64,000 bases of DNA, taken from positions 6,880,001 through 6,944,000 of the forward strand of contig NZ_FNSZ01000001.1 of NCBI RefSeq assembly GCF_900105245.1. The letters run 5' to 3'. This document shows positions 23,274 to 33,471 of the stretch, one piece after another. The position numbers and the translations under genes were made by a program. Within the stretch, counting starts at the first letter, position 1. Each line of letters begins with the position of its first letter. The notes under the pieces are model-generated. The model saw nothing but the letters and a program-made list of their open reading frames with translations. It made no database searches and was not told where the DNA came from. Origin of the DNA: Streptomyces sp. 1222.5. Its GTDB lineage: Bacteria; Actinomycetota; Actinomycetes; Streptomycetales; Streptomycetaceae.

Positions 23274-24302
23274 ATGGTGGTACGTGCGGCGGTGGCCGGG
23301 GCGAGCGGATACGCGGGCGGAGAGCTCCTGCGCCTGCTCCTCGCGCACCCCGAGGTCGAGATCGGCGCCCTGACCGGCAACACGAACGCCGGGCAGCGGC
23401 TCGGCGCGCTCCAGCCGCACCTGCTGCCGCTGGCCGGCCGCGTGCTCACCGAGACCACGGCCGAGCACCTCGCCGGGCACGACGTGGTCTTCCTGGCGCT
23501 GCCCCACGGGCAGTCCGCCGCCGTCGCCGAGCGGCTCGGCCCCGACGTCCTCGTCGTCGACATGGGCGCCGACTTCCGGCTGCGGAACGCGGCCGACTGG
23601 GAGACGTACTACGGCTCGCCGCACGCCGGCACCTGGCCCTACGGCCTCCCCGAACTTCCGGGTGCCCGCGCCGCGCTGGAGGGGTCCAAGCGCATCGCGG
23701 TGCCCGGTTGCTACCCCACCGCCGTCACCCTCGCCCTGTTCCCTGCCTACGCGGCGGGGCTCGCCGAACCCGAGGCGGTGATCGTCGCCGCGTCCGGCAC
23801 CTCCGGCGCCGGCAAGGCGCCCAAGCCGCACCTGCTCGGCAGCGAGGTCATGGGCTCGATGTCGCCGTACGGCGTCGGCGGCGGCCACCGGCACACCCCC
23901 GAGATGATCCAGAACCTCAGCGGTGCGGCGGGGAAGCGGGTCGCGGTGTCCTTCACCCCGATGCTGGCGCCGATGCCCCGCGGCATCCTGGCCACGTGCA
24001 GCGCCTCCGCCGTGGCGGGGGTGACGGCCGACTCCGTCCGCGCGGTCTACGAGAAGGCCTACGCCGACGAGCCCTTCGTCCACCTGCTCCCCGAGGGCCA
24101 GTGGCCCGCGACGGCGTCCGTCCACGGTTCCAACGCCGTTCAGGTGCAGGTCGCGTACGACGCCTCCATGGGTCGCATCATCGCGATCAGTGCCATCGAC
24201 AACCTGACCAAGGGCACCGCGGGCGGTGCCGTACAGAGCATGAACCTCGCCCTGGGACTCGACGAGACCACCGGGCTTTCCACGATCGGAGTCGCACCGT
24301 GA
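23274..24302 (+). CDS. argC: N-acetyl-gamma-glutamyl-phosphate reductase
   Basis: Third step of arginine synthesis, reducing N-acetylglutamyl phosphate with NADPH. The 342-residue protein starts MVVRAAVAGASGYAGGELLRL (NADP motif), has the catalytic Cys146 in VPGCYPTAVTL, and shows GAGKAPKPHLLGSE and GGGHRHTPEM. The GAGGAGG at 23261-23267 places the start at ATG 23274; an ATG at 23268 lies within one base of the SD and is unlikely. It is the first gene of argCJBD, coupled to argJ by a GTGA overlap. Confidence 0.97.
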   Translation: MVVRAAVAGASGYAGGELLRLLLAHPEVEIGALTGNTNAGQRLGALQPHLLPLAGRVLTETTAEHLAGHDVVFLALPHGQSAAVAERLGPDVLVVDMGADFRLRNAADWETYYGSPHAGTWPYGLPELPGARAALEGSKRIAVPGCYPTAVTLALFPAYAAGLAEPEAVIVAASGTSGAGKAPKPHLLGSEVMGSMSPYGVGGGHRHTPEMIQNLSGAAGKRVAVSFTPMLAPMPRGILATCSASAVAGVTADSVRAVYEKAYADEPFVHLLPEGQWPATASVHGSNAVQVQVAYDASMGRIIAISAIDNLTKGTAGGAVQSMNLALGLDETTGLSTIGVAP

Positions 24303-25450
24303 GCGTCACGGCAGCCAAGGGATTCACGGCGGCGGGCATCGCCGCCGGGATCAAGGAGAACGGCAACCCCGACCTGGCCCTCGTGGTCAACGACGGGCCC
24401 CGCCGTGCCGCCGCGGGCGTCTTCACCTCCAACCGCGTGAAGGCCGCGCCGGTGCTGTGGTCCGAGCAGGTCCTCAAGGGCGGCCAGGTGTCCGCCGTGG
24501 TACTCAACTCCGGCGGCGCCAACGCCTGCACCGGACCCAAGGGCTTCCAGGACACCCACGCAACCGCCGAGAAGGCCGCCGAGGTGCTCGGCCGGGGCGC
24601 CATCGAGATCGCGGTCTGCTCCACCGGCCTGATCGGCGTCCTGCTGCCCATGGACAAGCTGCTCCCGGGCATCGAGACGGCCGCCGCGCAACTCTCCGAG
24701 CACGGCGGTGAGAAGGCCGCCATCGCCATCAAGACCACCGACACCGTCCACAAGACCTCCGTCGTGACGAAGGCCGGCTGGACCGTCGGCGGAATGGCCA
24801 AGGGTGCCGGCATGCTCGCCCCGGGCCTCGCCACCATGCTGGTCGTCCTCACCACCGACGCCGACCTCGGCGACGAGGAGCTGGACAAGGCCCTGCGTGC
24901 CGCGACCAGGGTCACCTTCGACCGCGTCGACTCCGACGGCTGCATGTCCACCAACGACACCGTCCTGCTGCTCGCCTCCGGCGCCTCCGGCGTCACCCCG
25001 GAGTACGCCGAGTTCGCCGAGGCCGTCAGGCAGGTCTGCGACGACCTCGGCCGGCAGCTCATCGGGGACGCCGAGGGCGCCAGCAAGGACATCAAGGTCG
25101 AGGTGATCAACGCGGCGAGCGAGGAGGACGCCGTCGAGGTGGGACGCTCCGTCGCCCGCAACAACCTCCTCAAGTGCGCCCTGCACGGCGAGGACCCCAA
25201 CTGGGGCCGGGTCCTCTCCGCGATCGGCACCACCGGGGCCGTCTTCGAGCCGGACCAGCTCAACGTCGCCATCAACGGCGTCTGGGTCTGCAAGAACGGC
25301 TCCGTCGGCGAGGACCGCGAACTGGTCGACATGCGCTATCGCGAGGTGCACATCGTCGCCGACCTCGCCGCCGGCTCCGACACCGCGACGATCTGGACCA
25401 ACGACCTCACCGCCGACTACGTCCACGAGAACAGCGCCTACTCCTCATGA
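24299..25450 (+). CDS. argJ: Bifunctional ornithine acetyltransferase / N-acetylglutamate synthase
   Basis: Transfers the acetyl group from N-acetylornithine to glutamate, recycling it (and possibly also using acetyl-CoA). The 383-residue precursor cleaves itself before Thr179 in AKGAGMLAPGLATMLVVL, giving two chains. FTSNRVKAAPV, LNSGGANACTG and the C-terminal LLKCALHGEDPNWGRVLSAI are family segments. It starts with GTG 24299 overlapping the argC stop, and its stop overlaps the argB ATG. Confidence 0.97.
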   Translation: MSVTAAKGFTAAGIAAGIKENGNPDLALVVNDGPRRAAAGVFTSNRVKAAPVLWSEQVLKGGQVSAVVLNSGGANACTGPKGFQDTHATAEKAAEVLGRGAIEIAVCSTGLIGVLLPMDKLLPGIETAAAQLSEHGGEKAAIAIKTTDTVHKTSVVTKAGWTVGGMAKGAGMLAPGLATMLVVLTTDADLGDEELDKALRAATRVTFDRVDSDGCMSTNDTVLLLASGASGVTPEYAEFAEAVRQVCDDLGRQLIGDAEGASKDIKVEVINAASEEDAVEVGRSVARNNLLKCALHGEDPNWGRVLSAIGTTGAVFEPDQLNVAINGVWVCKNGSVGEDRELVDMRYREVHIVADLAAGSDTATIWTNDLTADYVHENSAYSS

Positions 25451-26351
25451 CACCCACGCGAAAGCACACCGCGCTGCCCAAGGCGCAGATCCTCATCGAG
25501 GCGCTGCCCTGGCTGACCCGGCACAACGGCAAGACCGTCGTCATCAAGTTCGGCGGCAACGCCATGGTCGACGAGGAACTGAAGGCCGCGTTCGCCAAGG
25601 ACGTGGTGTTCCTCCACCACGCCGGCCTCAAGCCCGTCGTCGTGCACGGCGGCGGCCCGCAGATCAGCGCCGCCCTGGACCGGCACGGCATCGTCAGCGA
25701 GTTCAAGGCGGGCCTGCGCGTCACCACCGAGGACGCCATGGACGTCGTACGGATGGTCCTCGCCGGGCAGGTGCAGCGCGAGCTGGTCGGCCTGCTCAAC
25801 CAGCACGGCCCGCTCGCCGTCGGCCTCACCGGCGAGGACGCCCACACCATCACCGCCACCCGCCACCAGCCCGAGATCGACGGCGAAGTCGTCGACATCG
25901 GGCGGGTGGGCGAGATCACCGAGATCGACACGGGCGCGATCGAGGCCCTGCTCGCCGACGGCCGCATCCCGGTCGTCTCCTCCATCGCCCGCAGTCAGGA
26001 CGACGGACATGTCTACAACGTCAATGCTGATACGGCGGCTGCGGCACTCGCTGCGGCACTGGGCGCCGAGACCCTCATGGTCCTCACCGACGTCGAGGGC
26101 CTCTACGAGGACTGGCCCCACTCCGACGAGGTGATCAGCCGCCTCACCGCATCCCAGCTGGAGAAGCTGCTGCCGGAACTCAGCTCCGGCATGGTGCCGA
26201 AGATGGAGGGCTGCCTGCACGCCGTGCGCAACGGCGTCACGACCGCCCGCGTCATCGACGGCCGGGTACAGCACTCCATCCTGCTGGAGATCTTCACCGA
26301 CGAAGGCATCGGCACCATGGTCGTGCCCGACGAAGCCGAGGGGGAACAGTC

Positions 26352-26355
<4 letters not shown>
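25447..26355 (+). CDS. argB: Acetylglutamate kinase
   Basis: Phosphorylates N-acetylglutamate, normally the arginine-inhibited step. The 302-residue protein has an amino-acid-kinase fold: VVIKFGGNAM, VVVHGGGPQI, VGLTGEDA, VYNVNADTAA and VLTDVEGLY. The N-terminal helix of about 20 residues (TALPKAQILIEALPWL) is the segment that links dimers into the arginine-sensitive hexamer in other bacteria. It overlaps argJ and argD by ATGA at each end. Confidence 0.97.
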
Positions 26356-27560
<1,205 letters not shown>

Positions 27561-27567
27561 GACGACG

Positions 27568-28113
27568 ATGAGCCAGGCGCAGGACCACGAGCAGGCGGCG
27601 GGCGCCGGGCCGGCCGTGCCGCAGACCCGCACCGCACGGCACCGCCGGATCGTGGACATCCTCAACCGGCAGCCGGTGCGTTCGCAGAGCCAGCTGGCGA
27701 AGCTGCTCGCCGACGACGGGCTGAGCGTCACCCAGGCGACGCTCTCCCGGGACCTCGACGAACTGAACGCCGTGAAGATCCGCAACAACGACGGCGACCT
27801 GATCTACGCGGTGCCGAGCGAGGGCGGGTTCCGCACCCCGCGCGCCCCGCTCGGGGAGTCGGCGAAGGAGGAGCGGATGCGGCGCCTGTCCCAGGAGCTG
27901 CTCATCTCCGCGGAGGCCTCGGCCAACCTGGTCGTGCTGCGCACCCCGCCCGGGGCGGCGCAGTTCCTCGCCTCGGCCATCGACCAGGCCGAGCTGCACG
28001 ACATCCTCGGCACCATCGCCGGTGACGACACGCTGCTGCTGATCAGCCGGGAGCCGACCGGCGGGCAGGCCCTCGCGGACCACCTGCTGCGACTGGCGCA
28101 GAACGGGCACTGA
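27568..28113 (+). CDS. argR: Arginine repressor
   Basis: The arginine-dependent repressor of arg genes. In its 181 residues the N-terminal winged helix (RTARHRRIVDILNRQPVRSQ, LAKLLADDGLSVTQATLSRD, LDELNAVKI) is followed by the C-terminal hexamer and arginine-binding domain (LRTPPGAAQFLASAIDQAEL, IAGDDTLLLI). The first 25 residues are an extra disordered leader relative to E. coli. As the last gene of the operon that its own protein represses, it should autoregulate through the box at argC. The second target visible here is argG. Confidence 0.95.
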   Translation: MSQAQDHEQAAGAGPAVPQTRTARHRRIVDILNRQPVRSQSQLAKLLADDGLSVTQATLSRDLDELNAVKIRNNDGDLIYAVPSEGGFRTPRAPLGESAKEERMRRLSQELLISAEASANLVVLRTPPGAAQFLASAIDQAELHDILGTIAGDDTLLLISREPTGGQALADHLLRLAQNGH

Positions 28114-28153
28114 CCCGCGTGCGGGGCCCGGCCCGCCGACGGAGAATGGGTAT

Positions 28154-28810
28154 GTGATCTTCCGCGGCGAGCGGTCAGGCGGGCGGGCAATCCCCTGGCG
28201 GCCGTCGAACGTATACAGAGGTGTGTCGGGTTCCCGGTTCCCCGTCGGCCGTCTCCCGGACGAGGCTCTGCTGTCCGGGCTGGCCACCGGCGATCCGGAG
28301 CTCGCCGTGCTCTTCGTACGGAGGTTCCAGCACCGGGTCTTCGGTGTCGCCATGACCGTCACCGGGGACCAGCAACTCGCCGAGGACGTCGCTCAGCAGA
28401 CGTTCGAGCGTGCGTGGCGGCATGCCCAGATCTACGACTCGCGCCGCGGTTCGGTCACGACCTGGCTGACCACCATCGCGCACAACCTCGCCATCGACGC
28501 CGTCCGCGCACGGCGGACGGAGCCGATGGCACCCGAGGACCTCGACCCCCTCCTCGGAGTCGTCACCGAGACCCCCGAGCGGTGGGCGCTGGCCGACGAG
28601 GCCTCCTCCCAGCTCCGGGCGGCCCTGGCACGGCTGCCGCGGGAGCAGGCCAGGGCCCTGATGATGGCAGGCATCTACGGCATGACGGCCCAGCAGGTCG
28701 CCGACGCGGAGAAGATCCCGCTGGGCACCGCCAAGACCCGGATCAGGGCGGCGATGGCGAAACTGCGCACCACGCTCGCGTCTCCGAAGCGAGGCGACCA
28801 TGTCCAGTGA
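28154..28810 (+). CDS. ECF RNA polymerase sigma factor
   Basis: A 218-residue sigma factor. Region 2 is LFVRRFQHRVFGVAMTVTGD with AEDVAQQTFERAWRHAQIYD and WLTTIAHNLAIDAVRARR; region 4 is ALARLPREQARALMMAGIYG with TAQQVADAEKIPLGTAKTRI. It resembles the SigK/SigL-type ECF group partnered with RskA-like anti-sigma factors. The start is uncertain: GTG 28154 gives an extra Arg-rich head, and GTG 28223 gives VSGSRFPVGRLPDEALL. It overlaps its anti-sigma gene by 11 nt. Confidence 0.9.
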   Translation: MIFRGERSGGRAIPWRPSNVYRGVSGSRFPVGRLPDEALLSGLATGDPELAVLFVRRFQHRVFGVAMTVTGDQQLAEDVAQQTFERAWRHAQIYDSRRGSVTTWLTTIAHNLAIDAVRARRTEPMAPEDLDPLLGVVTETPERWALADEASSQLRAALARLPREQARALMMAGIYGMTAQQVADAEKIPLGTAKTRIRAAMAKLRTTLASPKRGDHVQ

Positions 28811-29573
28811 CGCGAACTGCGAGAAGCTGCGGGAGGTCGGCGCCGAGCTGGCGCTGGGCGTGCTGCCCGGCCGCGAGCGGGCCGAGGCGATCGCCCATCT
28901 GGACCGGTGCGCGGGCTGCCGGGAGTTCGTCCGGCAACTGACCGGGATCGGCGACCGGTTGATCGGCCTGCTGCCCGACGGGGAACCGCCGCCCGACTTC
29001 GAGACGCGGGTGGCGCGCCGGCTGACGCAGCGGGCGGCGGGATCCGAGGGGCAGCGGGCCGCCCGTGCCGTCGGCCGCGCCCCGCAGGGGCCGCGCAGCC
29101 GTGCCCGGCGGGCCCGGCTGCGGGTCACGGCGGTCGCCGCGGCGGTCACCGTGGCGATCGGGTTCAGCGGCTGGGCGGTCGGCACAGCCGTCCAGCAGGT
29201 CACCGCCTCGGCGCCGCCCGCCGTCGAGTCCGAGCCCGTGCTGGTCGGCGACATGACCCCGGCCGGCGGCGGCGCGGAGCCCGTGGGCGAGGTCTACGCC
29301 CACCCGGGCAGCCCCGGCTGGCTGTTCGTCTCCGTCGCCCTCACCGGCTCCGGCACCCCCTACGACGGCCAGGTCACCTGCCTCCTCGAACGCGCCGACG
29401 GCACGACCGTCCGGGCCGGCGACTTCCCCGTGCGCGACGGACACGGGGCCTGGGGTGTCGCGGTGCCGCACGACCTCAGCGGTTTCTCCGGCGCCCGGCT
29501 GACGGCCGCCGACGGCACGGTCCTCGCCACCGCCCAGCTCGAAAAGGGCCGGGTCGTGACCCCGCAGGCGTGA
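28800..29573 (+). CDS. RskA-like zinc-finger anti-sigma factor
   Basis: A 257-residue membrane anti-sigma factor. The N-terminal domain has the zinc-binding HLDRCAGC motif (residues about 34-41) that clamps the sigma factor. One membrane helix (VTAVAAAVTVAIGFSGWAV, about residues 110-128) leads to an external RskA-like domain (GSPGWLFVSVALTGSGTPYD, VAVPHDLSGFSGARLTAADG). Release of the sigma factor would follow cleavage of this protein after an extracytoplasmic signal. The ATG at 28800 lies inside the sigma gene end, so the pair is coupled. Confidence 0.9.
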   Translation: MSSDANCEKLREVGAELALGVLPGRERAEAIAHLDRCAGCREFVRQLTGIGDRLIGLLPDGEPPPDFETRVARRLTQRAAGSEGQRAARAVGRAPQGPRSRARRARLRVTAVAAAVTVAIGFSGWAVGTAVQQVTASAPPAVESEPVLVGDMTPAGGGAEPVGEVYAHPGSPGWLFVSVALTGSGTPYDGQVTCLLERADGTTVRAGDFPVRDGHGAWGVAVPHDLSGFSGARLTAADGTVLATAQLEKGRVVTPQA

Positions 29574-29606
29574 AGGGGGTGAGCCGCCTCGGGCGGGCCC
29601 GCCCGC

Positions 29607-30497
29607 TCACCTGCGGTGCGGGGGCACCGGCAGCGCCGCCGCCAGGGCGGCGGTCAGTTCGGCCATGTGGGGCCGGGCCGTGGGATCGGCCCGGAGGCAG
29701 CCGTCGACGGCGGCGGCGAGCGTGTGGGGCAGCCGCCGCAGGGACGCGACCGGCGGGGCGCCCCGCTCCAGTTGCGGGAACCACTCGTCGCCACCACCGG
29801 TCCCGGTGCCGTCGTACGGCTCGCCGCCGCTTGCGTCGTCCCCTCCCGGGCCGAACGGCGCGTGGCCGCAGGCGAACTCGAACAGGGTGACCCCGATGCC
29901 CCACACGTCGGCGGCGGCCGAGAGGGTCCCGCCGCGGGCCTGCTCTGGGGAGAGGTAGCCGCGGGTGCCCAGACCGGCCGGGGCGGGCCCCGGAGCCCGC
30001 GCGACGCTCAGGTCCAGCACCGTCGCGTGACCGCGCTCCACCACGACGTTGGACGGCTTGAGGTCCAGGTGCAGCAGGCCCCGCCCGTGCAGGTAGTGCA
30101 CCGCCGAGCACAGCTGGACCCCCAGCAGCGCCACATCGGCGGCGGCCGGCCGGCGCCGCAGCCGGTGCAGCAGATGCGACAGCGTCTCGCCGGTCAGCGT
30201 CTCCAGGACGACGAGCGGCTCGGGCCGGTCCAGGACGTCGTAGGCGCGGACCAGGTGCGGGTGGGTGAACTCGCGCAGCCACCGGCCCTCCCGCAGCAGC
30301 CGCTCGCCCAGCCGGCGCTCGCCCCGGCGGTCCGGGCGCACCATCTTGAGTACGCACCGGCAGTCCCGCTCCGCGCTCCAGGCGTCGTGCACGTCGAGCC
30401 AGCCGGTGCGGGCGAGATGCGCCAGCACCTCGTAGCCCGGGGCCGGTTCGGTGCCGGGCAGCAGGGGCGGGACCGGTCCGGCGGCGGTGCGGTTCAC
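29607..30497 (-). CDS. Small soluble Ser/Thr protein kinase
   Basis: A 296-residue Hanks-type kinase with no membrane helix or sensor domain. The VAIK lysine is present in CVLKMVRPD. The catalytic loop reads LLHLDLKPSNVVV, with Leu in place of the usual Arg of HRD, and the DFG motif reads VLDLSVARAPG. The APE region is GYLSPEQA and DVWGIGVTLFEFACG follows. The core Lys, Asp, Asn and Asp are retained, so activity is possible, but the missing HRD arginine suggests regulation without activation-loop phosphorylation. Start GTG 30497 overlaps the ABC-transporter stop (GTGA), so the two are coupled. Confidence 0.88.
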   Translation of the reverse strand: MNRTAAGPVPPLLPGTEPAPGYEVLAHLARTGWLDVHDAWSAERDCRCVLKMVRPDRRGERRLGERLLREGRWLREFTHPHLVRAYDVLDRPEPLVVLETLTGETLSHLLHRLRRRPAAADVALLGVQLCSAVHYLHGRGLLHLDLKPSNVVVERGHATVLDLSVARAPGPAPAGLGTRGYLSPEQARGGTLSAAADVWGIGVTLFEFACGHAPFGPGGDDASGGEPYDGTGTGGGDEWFPQLERGAPPVASLRRLPHTLAAAVDGCLRADPTARPHMAELTAALAAALPVPPHRR

Positions 30498-32308
30498 GAC
30501 GGCACCGCTCCCGCGCTCAGCCGGTGCAACCGGGCGTACGACCCCTCCCGGCCGAGCAGTTCCCGGTGGTCGCCGTGCTCGACGACGCGGCCGTGGTCGA
30601 GCACCACGATGCGGGTGGCGTCGCGGACGGTCAGCAGGTTGTGGGAGATGACGACGGTCGTCCGCCCGGCCATGAGCCGCCGCAGCGGTTCCATGATCCG
30701 CCGGCCCGAACCGGCGTCCAGCCCGGCGGTCGGTTCGTCGAGGAGGAGGACCGGCGCGTCCCGGATCATCGCCCGGGCGATCGCCAGCCGCTGGCACTGC
30801 CCGCCGGAGAGGGTCCGGCCGCGCTGGCCGACGAGCGTGTCGTAGCCCGCCGGGAGCCGCTCGACGAACTCGTGCGCGTCGGCGGCGCGCGCGGCGGCGG
30901 CGATCTCCGCGTCCGTGGCGTCCGGCCGGCCGTAGGCGATGTTGTCCCGCACGGTGCCGTGGAAGACGAGAGTCTCCTGCAGCACCACGGCGACGCTCTC
31001 CCGTACGTCGGCCAGCGCGAGTTCCCGCAGATCGGTCCCGTCCAGCCGGACCGCTCCCCGGTCGGGGTCGTAGAAGCGCAGCTGGAGCTTGGCGAGGGTG
31101 GACTTGCCCGCCCCGCTCGCCCCGACCAGGGCCAGCGTCTCCCCGGGCGCCACGTGGAAGGACACGTCCGACAGCGCCCAGGCGTCCGTACCGGGATAGC
31201 GGAACCACACCCCGTCGAACTCCACGTCCCCGCGGGCCCGCCGGATCCGCCGGGCACCGGGCGCCTCGGCCACCTGGGGCCGCTGGTCCAGCAACTCGAT
31301 GATCCGTTCCGCCGAGGCGGAGGCCGCGTAGAAGGTGGTGCCGAGGTGGGACAGCCCGCGCACCGGGCCGTACAGCTTGCCGATCAGCGCCAGGAAGACC
31401 AGCAGCCCGCCCAGCGTGAGCTGTCCCTGGGCCAGCTTCCAGGTGCCCAGAGCCATCACCGCCAGGCCGCCCGCCACCTCGATGGTCTCGACGACCGGCC
31501 CGTAGACGGCGCGGATCCGTACCGAGGCCATGGCGGCCCGGAACCTGCCGATGTTCTCCCGCTCGAACCGCCGCGCCTCCCACCCCTGCCGGTTGTACGC
31601 CTGCACCAGCGCGACGTTGCCGAGGGTCTCCTCGGCGATCGCGCTGAGCGAGCCGCTGCGCCGCCGCCGCTCCCGCGAGGCCTCCTTGATCAGCCGCGAG
31701 AAGTGCCGGGCCGAGGCCCAGAACAGCGGCACGATGACCAGGGCGAGCAGGGTCAGGTCCCAGCGCAGGTAGAACAGCAGACCGAGGAAGACGGCCAGGC
31801 GCACCACGTAGTAGAGGGCGTCGGCGACACCCGAGAGCAGGAACGTCTCCACCGCGTCGACGTCGCCGGTGACGCGGGACAGCACGTCCCCGAGCCGCCT
31901 GCGTTCGAAGAAGCCCAGTGACAGGCCTTGGACGTGCCGGAACACATCGGAGCGCAGCCTGAGCAGGAAGCGCTCGCCCACCCAGGTGGACGTCACGTCG
32001 TCGGCGAAGCCGAGCACCCCGGAGCAGACGACCAGGCCCAGGTAGACCGGGGCGATCCACAGGAAGGGCCGCAGGTCCCGCGGGACGAGCACGTCGTCCA
32101 CGACGGTCTTGAAGAGCCAGAGCTCCGCCGCGTCGACGACGGGGGCGGTCAGGCTCAGCAGGACGACGGGCAGCAGCCAGCGCCGGCCACCGCGGGTGTA
32201 CGGCCAGAACCGGCGGAACACCTCGCGCGGGGGCACGTGGGGCGCGGCCGCGACGACGGGGTCGGAGGTCTCGCCCCTCGGCGGCGGACGGCGAAGAACG
32301 GTCACCAT
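30494..32308 (-). CDS. ABC exporter (fused membrane and ATPase domains)
   Basis: A 604-residue half-transporter of the MsbA/peptide-exporter type that should act as a homodimer. Six membrane helices lie in about residues 40-320 (LLPVVLLSLTAPVVDAAELW to GGLLVFLALIGKLYGPV). The ATPase shows Walker A GASGAGKSTL, the Q loop in VAVVLQETL, the signature LSGGQCQRLAIARAM, Walker B VLLLDEPTAGLD and the H loop VVISHNL. There is no C39 peptidase domain. It is sandwiched between the His-rich peptide gene (75 bp upstream) and the kinase, so the peptide is a candidate substrate. Start ATG 32308; no SD is seen. Confidence 0.93.
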   Translation of the reverse strand: MVTVLRRPPPRGETSDPVVAAAPHVPPREVFRRFWPYTRGGRRWLLPVVLLSLTAPVVDAAELWLFKTVVDDVLVPRDLRPFLWIAPVYLGLVVCSGVLGFADDVTSTWVGERFLLRLRSDVFRHVQGLSLGFFERRRLGDVLSRVTGDVDAVETFLLSGVADALYYVVRLAVFLGLLFYLRWDLTLLALVIVPLFWASARHFSRLIKEASRERRRRSGSLSAIAEETLGNVALVQAYNRQGWEARRFERENIGRFRAAMASVRIRAVYGPVVETIEVAGGLAVMALGTWKLAQGQLTLGGLLVFLALIGKLYGPVRGLSHLGTTFYAASASAERIIELLDQRPQVAEAPGARRIRRARGDVEFDGVWFRYPGTDAWALSDVSFHVAPGETLALVGASGAGKSTLAKLQLRFYDPDRGAVRLDGTDLRELALADVRESVAVVLQETLVFHGTVRDNIAYGRPDATDAEIAAAARAADAHEFVERLPAGYDTLVGQRGRTLSGGQCQRLAIARAMIRDAPVLLLDEPTAGLDAGSGRRIMEPLRRLMAGRTTVVISHNLLTVRDATRIVVLDHGRVVEHGDHRELLGREGSYARLHRLSAGAVPS

Positions 32309-32382
32309 GGCGCGGGTTCACGGACGGGGGGGAAGCGGGCCGGAGCCTCCTGTCCCCGGTCCGCTCGGTCCTCGTCGTCGGG

Positions 32383-32574
32383 TCAGTAGCCGCCGTGTCC
32401 GTGGCCGCCGTGTCCGTGGCCGTGACCGTTGCCCTGTCCGTGGTCGTGACCGTGTCCGTGGTCGCCGTGATCACCGTGGTCGTGCCGGTTCCCGTGCCCG
32501 GAACTGTCGTGCCCGGACGTGTCGTTGCCGTCGTCCCGGTGCCTCGCGGGCATCAGATGGCTGAAGATGGCCAT
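32383..32574 (-). CDS. Small His/Gly-rich metal-binding-like peptide
   Basis: A 63-residue peptide, 16 His and 18 Gly. The first 12 residues (MAIFSHLMPARH) are unlike the rest, and the tail is a series of HGH/HDHG units ending GGHGHGGY. There is no Cys, signal peptide or membrane helix. The composition suggests binding of Ni, Zn, Cu or Co. A good SD, GGGAGG, stands 7 nt before the ATG at 32574, which is the strongest sign it is expressed; an upstream ATG at 32601 has none. It lies between apbE and the ABC exporter. I know no characterised homologue; it could be a metal store, a secreted chelator or a modified peptide precursor. Confidence 0.7.
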   Translation of the reverse strand: MAIFSHLMPARHRDDGNDTSGHDSSGHGNRHDHGDHGDHGHGHDHGQGNGHGHGHGGHGHGGY

Positions 32575-32667
32575 GTTCGTTCCTCCCGAAACTTGCCTCA
32601 CACCGGATACGTCCGAGACCGGGAGACGGATGGCGTTCCGGGTGGAAAAGTTGAAAAAGGCGCTTTC

Positions 32668-33471
32668 TCACCCCAGCCGGGCCGCCAGCCCTCCGGTGCA
32701 CCGCACCTCGTCGCCCGCCGTGATCAGCAGCGCCTCCACCTCGGGCAGCGACTCCAGCCACGCCAGACCCGCCCGTGATCCCATGGCGAAGGCCGCCGTG
32801 GCCCAGCAGTCCACCCAGGTCAGCCGGGGCCCCACGACGGTCACCGCGACCAGGTCCGTGACCGCGGGCCGACCCGTGCGCGGATCCACGATGTGCGCTC
32901 CGCGCTCCGCCGTCCCGGACGTCGCGACGGACAGCTCCGCCACCCCGGCCGCCGAGACCACCGCCGCGAGACCGCCCGGCCGCAGCGGATCGGCCACCCC
33001 CACCCGCCACGGCCGGTGCGGGTCCGGCGCGCCGAGCATCTGGACGTCGCCGCCCCCGTTGACGCTGACCCCCCGCACCCCGTCGACGCGCTCCAGCAGC
33101 CGGGCCGCACGCTCGGCCGCCCAGCCCTTGACGATGCCGGTGGGGTCCACCGAGCCCCGGTACCGCGGGCTGAACCAGCCGTCGCTCACCCGCTCGGCCT
33201 CGGCGGCGAGCTCCAGCACCGCGGCCACCTCGGGAGCGCAGCGCGCCACGGTCAGCTCGCCCCGGGCCAGCCGGGAGACCTCGCTGTCCTCGCGGTAGGT
33301 GCTGAACAGGGCGTCCACCCGGTGCAGGCCCGCGACGGCCTCGGCGAGCGCCGCACGTACGGCATGGGGTTCCCCGCCGCGGACGTCGAAGGAGAAGACG
33401 GTCCCCATGACCTCCTCCGCGTGACGCACCGCGGCGGGAGCCTCGGCCGGTTCGGCCACCGTGTCCGTCAC
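32668..33471 (-). CDS. apbE: FAD:protein FMN transferase (ApbE)
   Basis: Transfers FMN from FAD to a Thr or Ser in the flavinylation motif of FMN-binding-domain proteins. The 267-residue protein shows the opening EEVMGTVFSFDVRG, FSTYREDSEVSRL, GIVKGWAAERAARLL, the FAD-binding VSVNGGGDVQMLG and ATSGTAERGAHIVDPRTG. No signal peptide is evident, so it may act on its substrates before export. It overlaps the FMN-binding gene by GTGA (start GTG 33471). The three SGATYTS acceptor sites in the neighbouring proteins are its obvious substrates. Confidence 0.93.
   Translation of the reverse strand: MTDTVAEPAEAPAAVRHAEEVMGTVFSFDVRGGEPHAVRAALAEAVAGLHRVDALFSTYREDSEVSRLARGELTVARCAPEVAAVLELAAEAERVSDGWFSPRYRGSVDPTGIVKGWAAERAARLLERVDGVRGVSVNGGGDVQMLGAPDPHRPWRVGVADPLRPGGLAAVVSAAGVAELSVATSGTAERGAHIVDPRTGRPAVTDLVAVTVVGPRLTWVDCWATAAFAMGSRAGLAWLESLPEVEALLITAGDEVRCTGGLAARLG

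Noticed and set aside
32640..32670. Poly-T stretch after apbE as a terminator
   Set aside because: The T-rich run lacks a convincing stem in front of it, so I could not call a terminator between apbE and the His-rich peptide.
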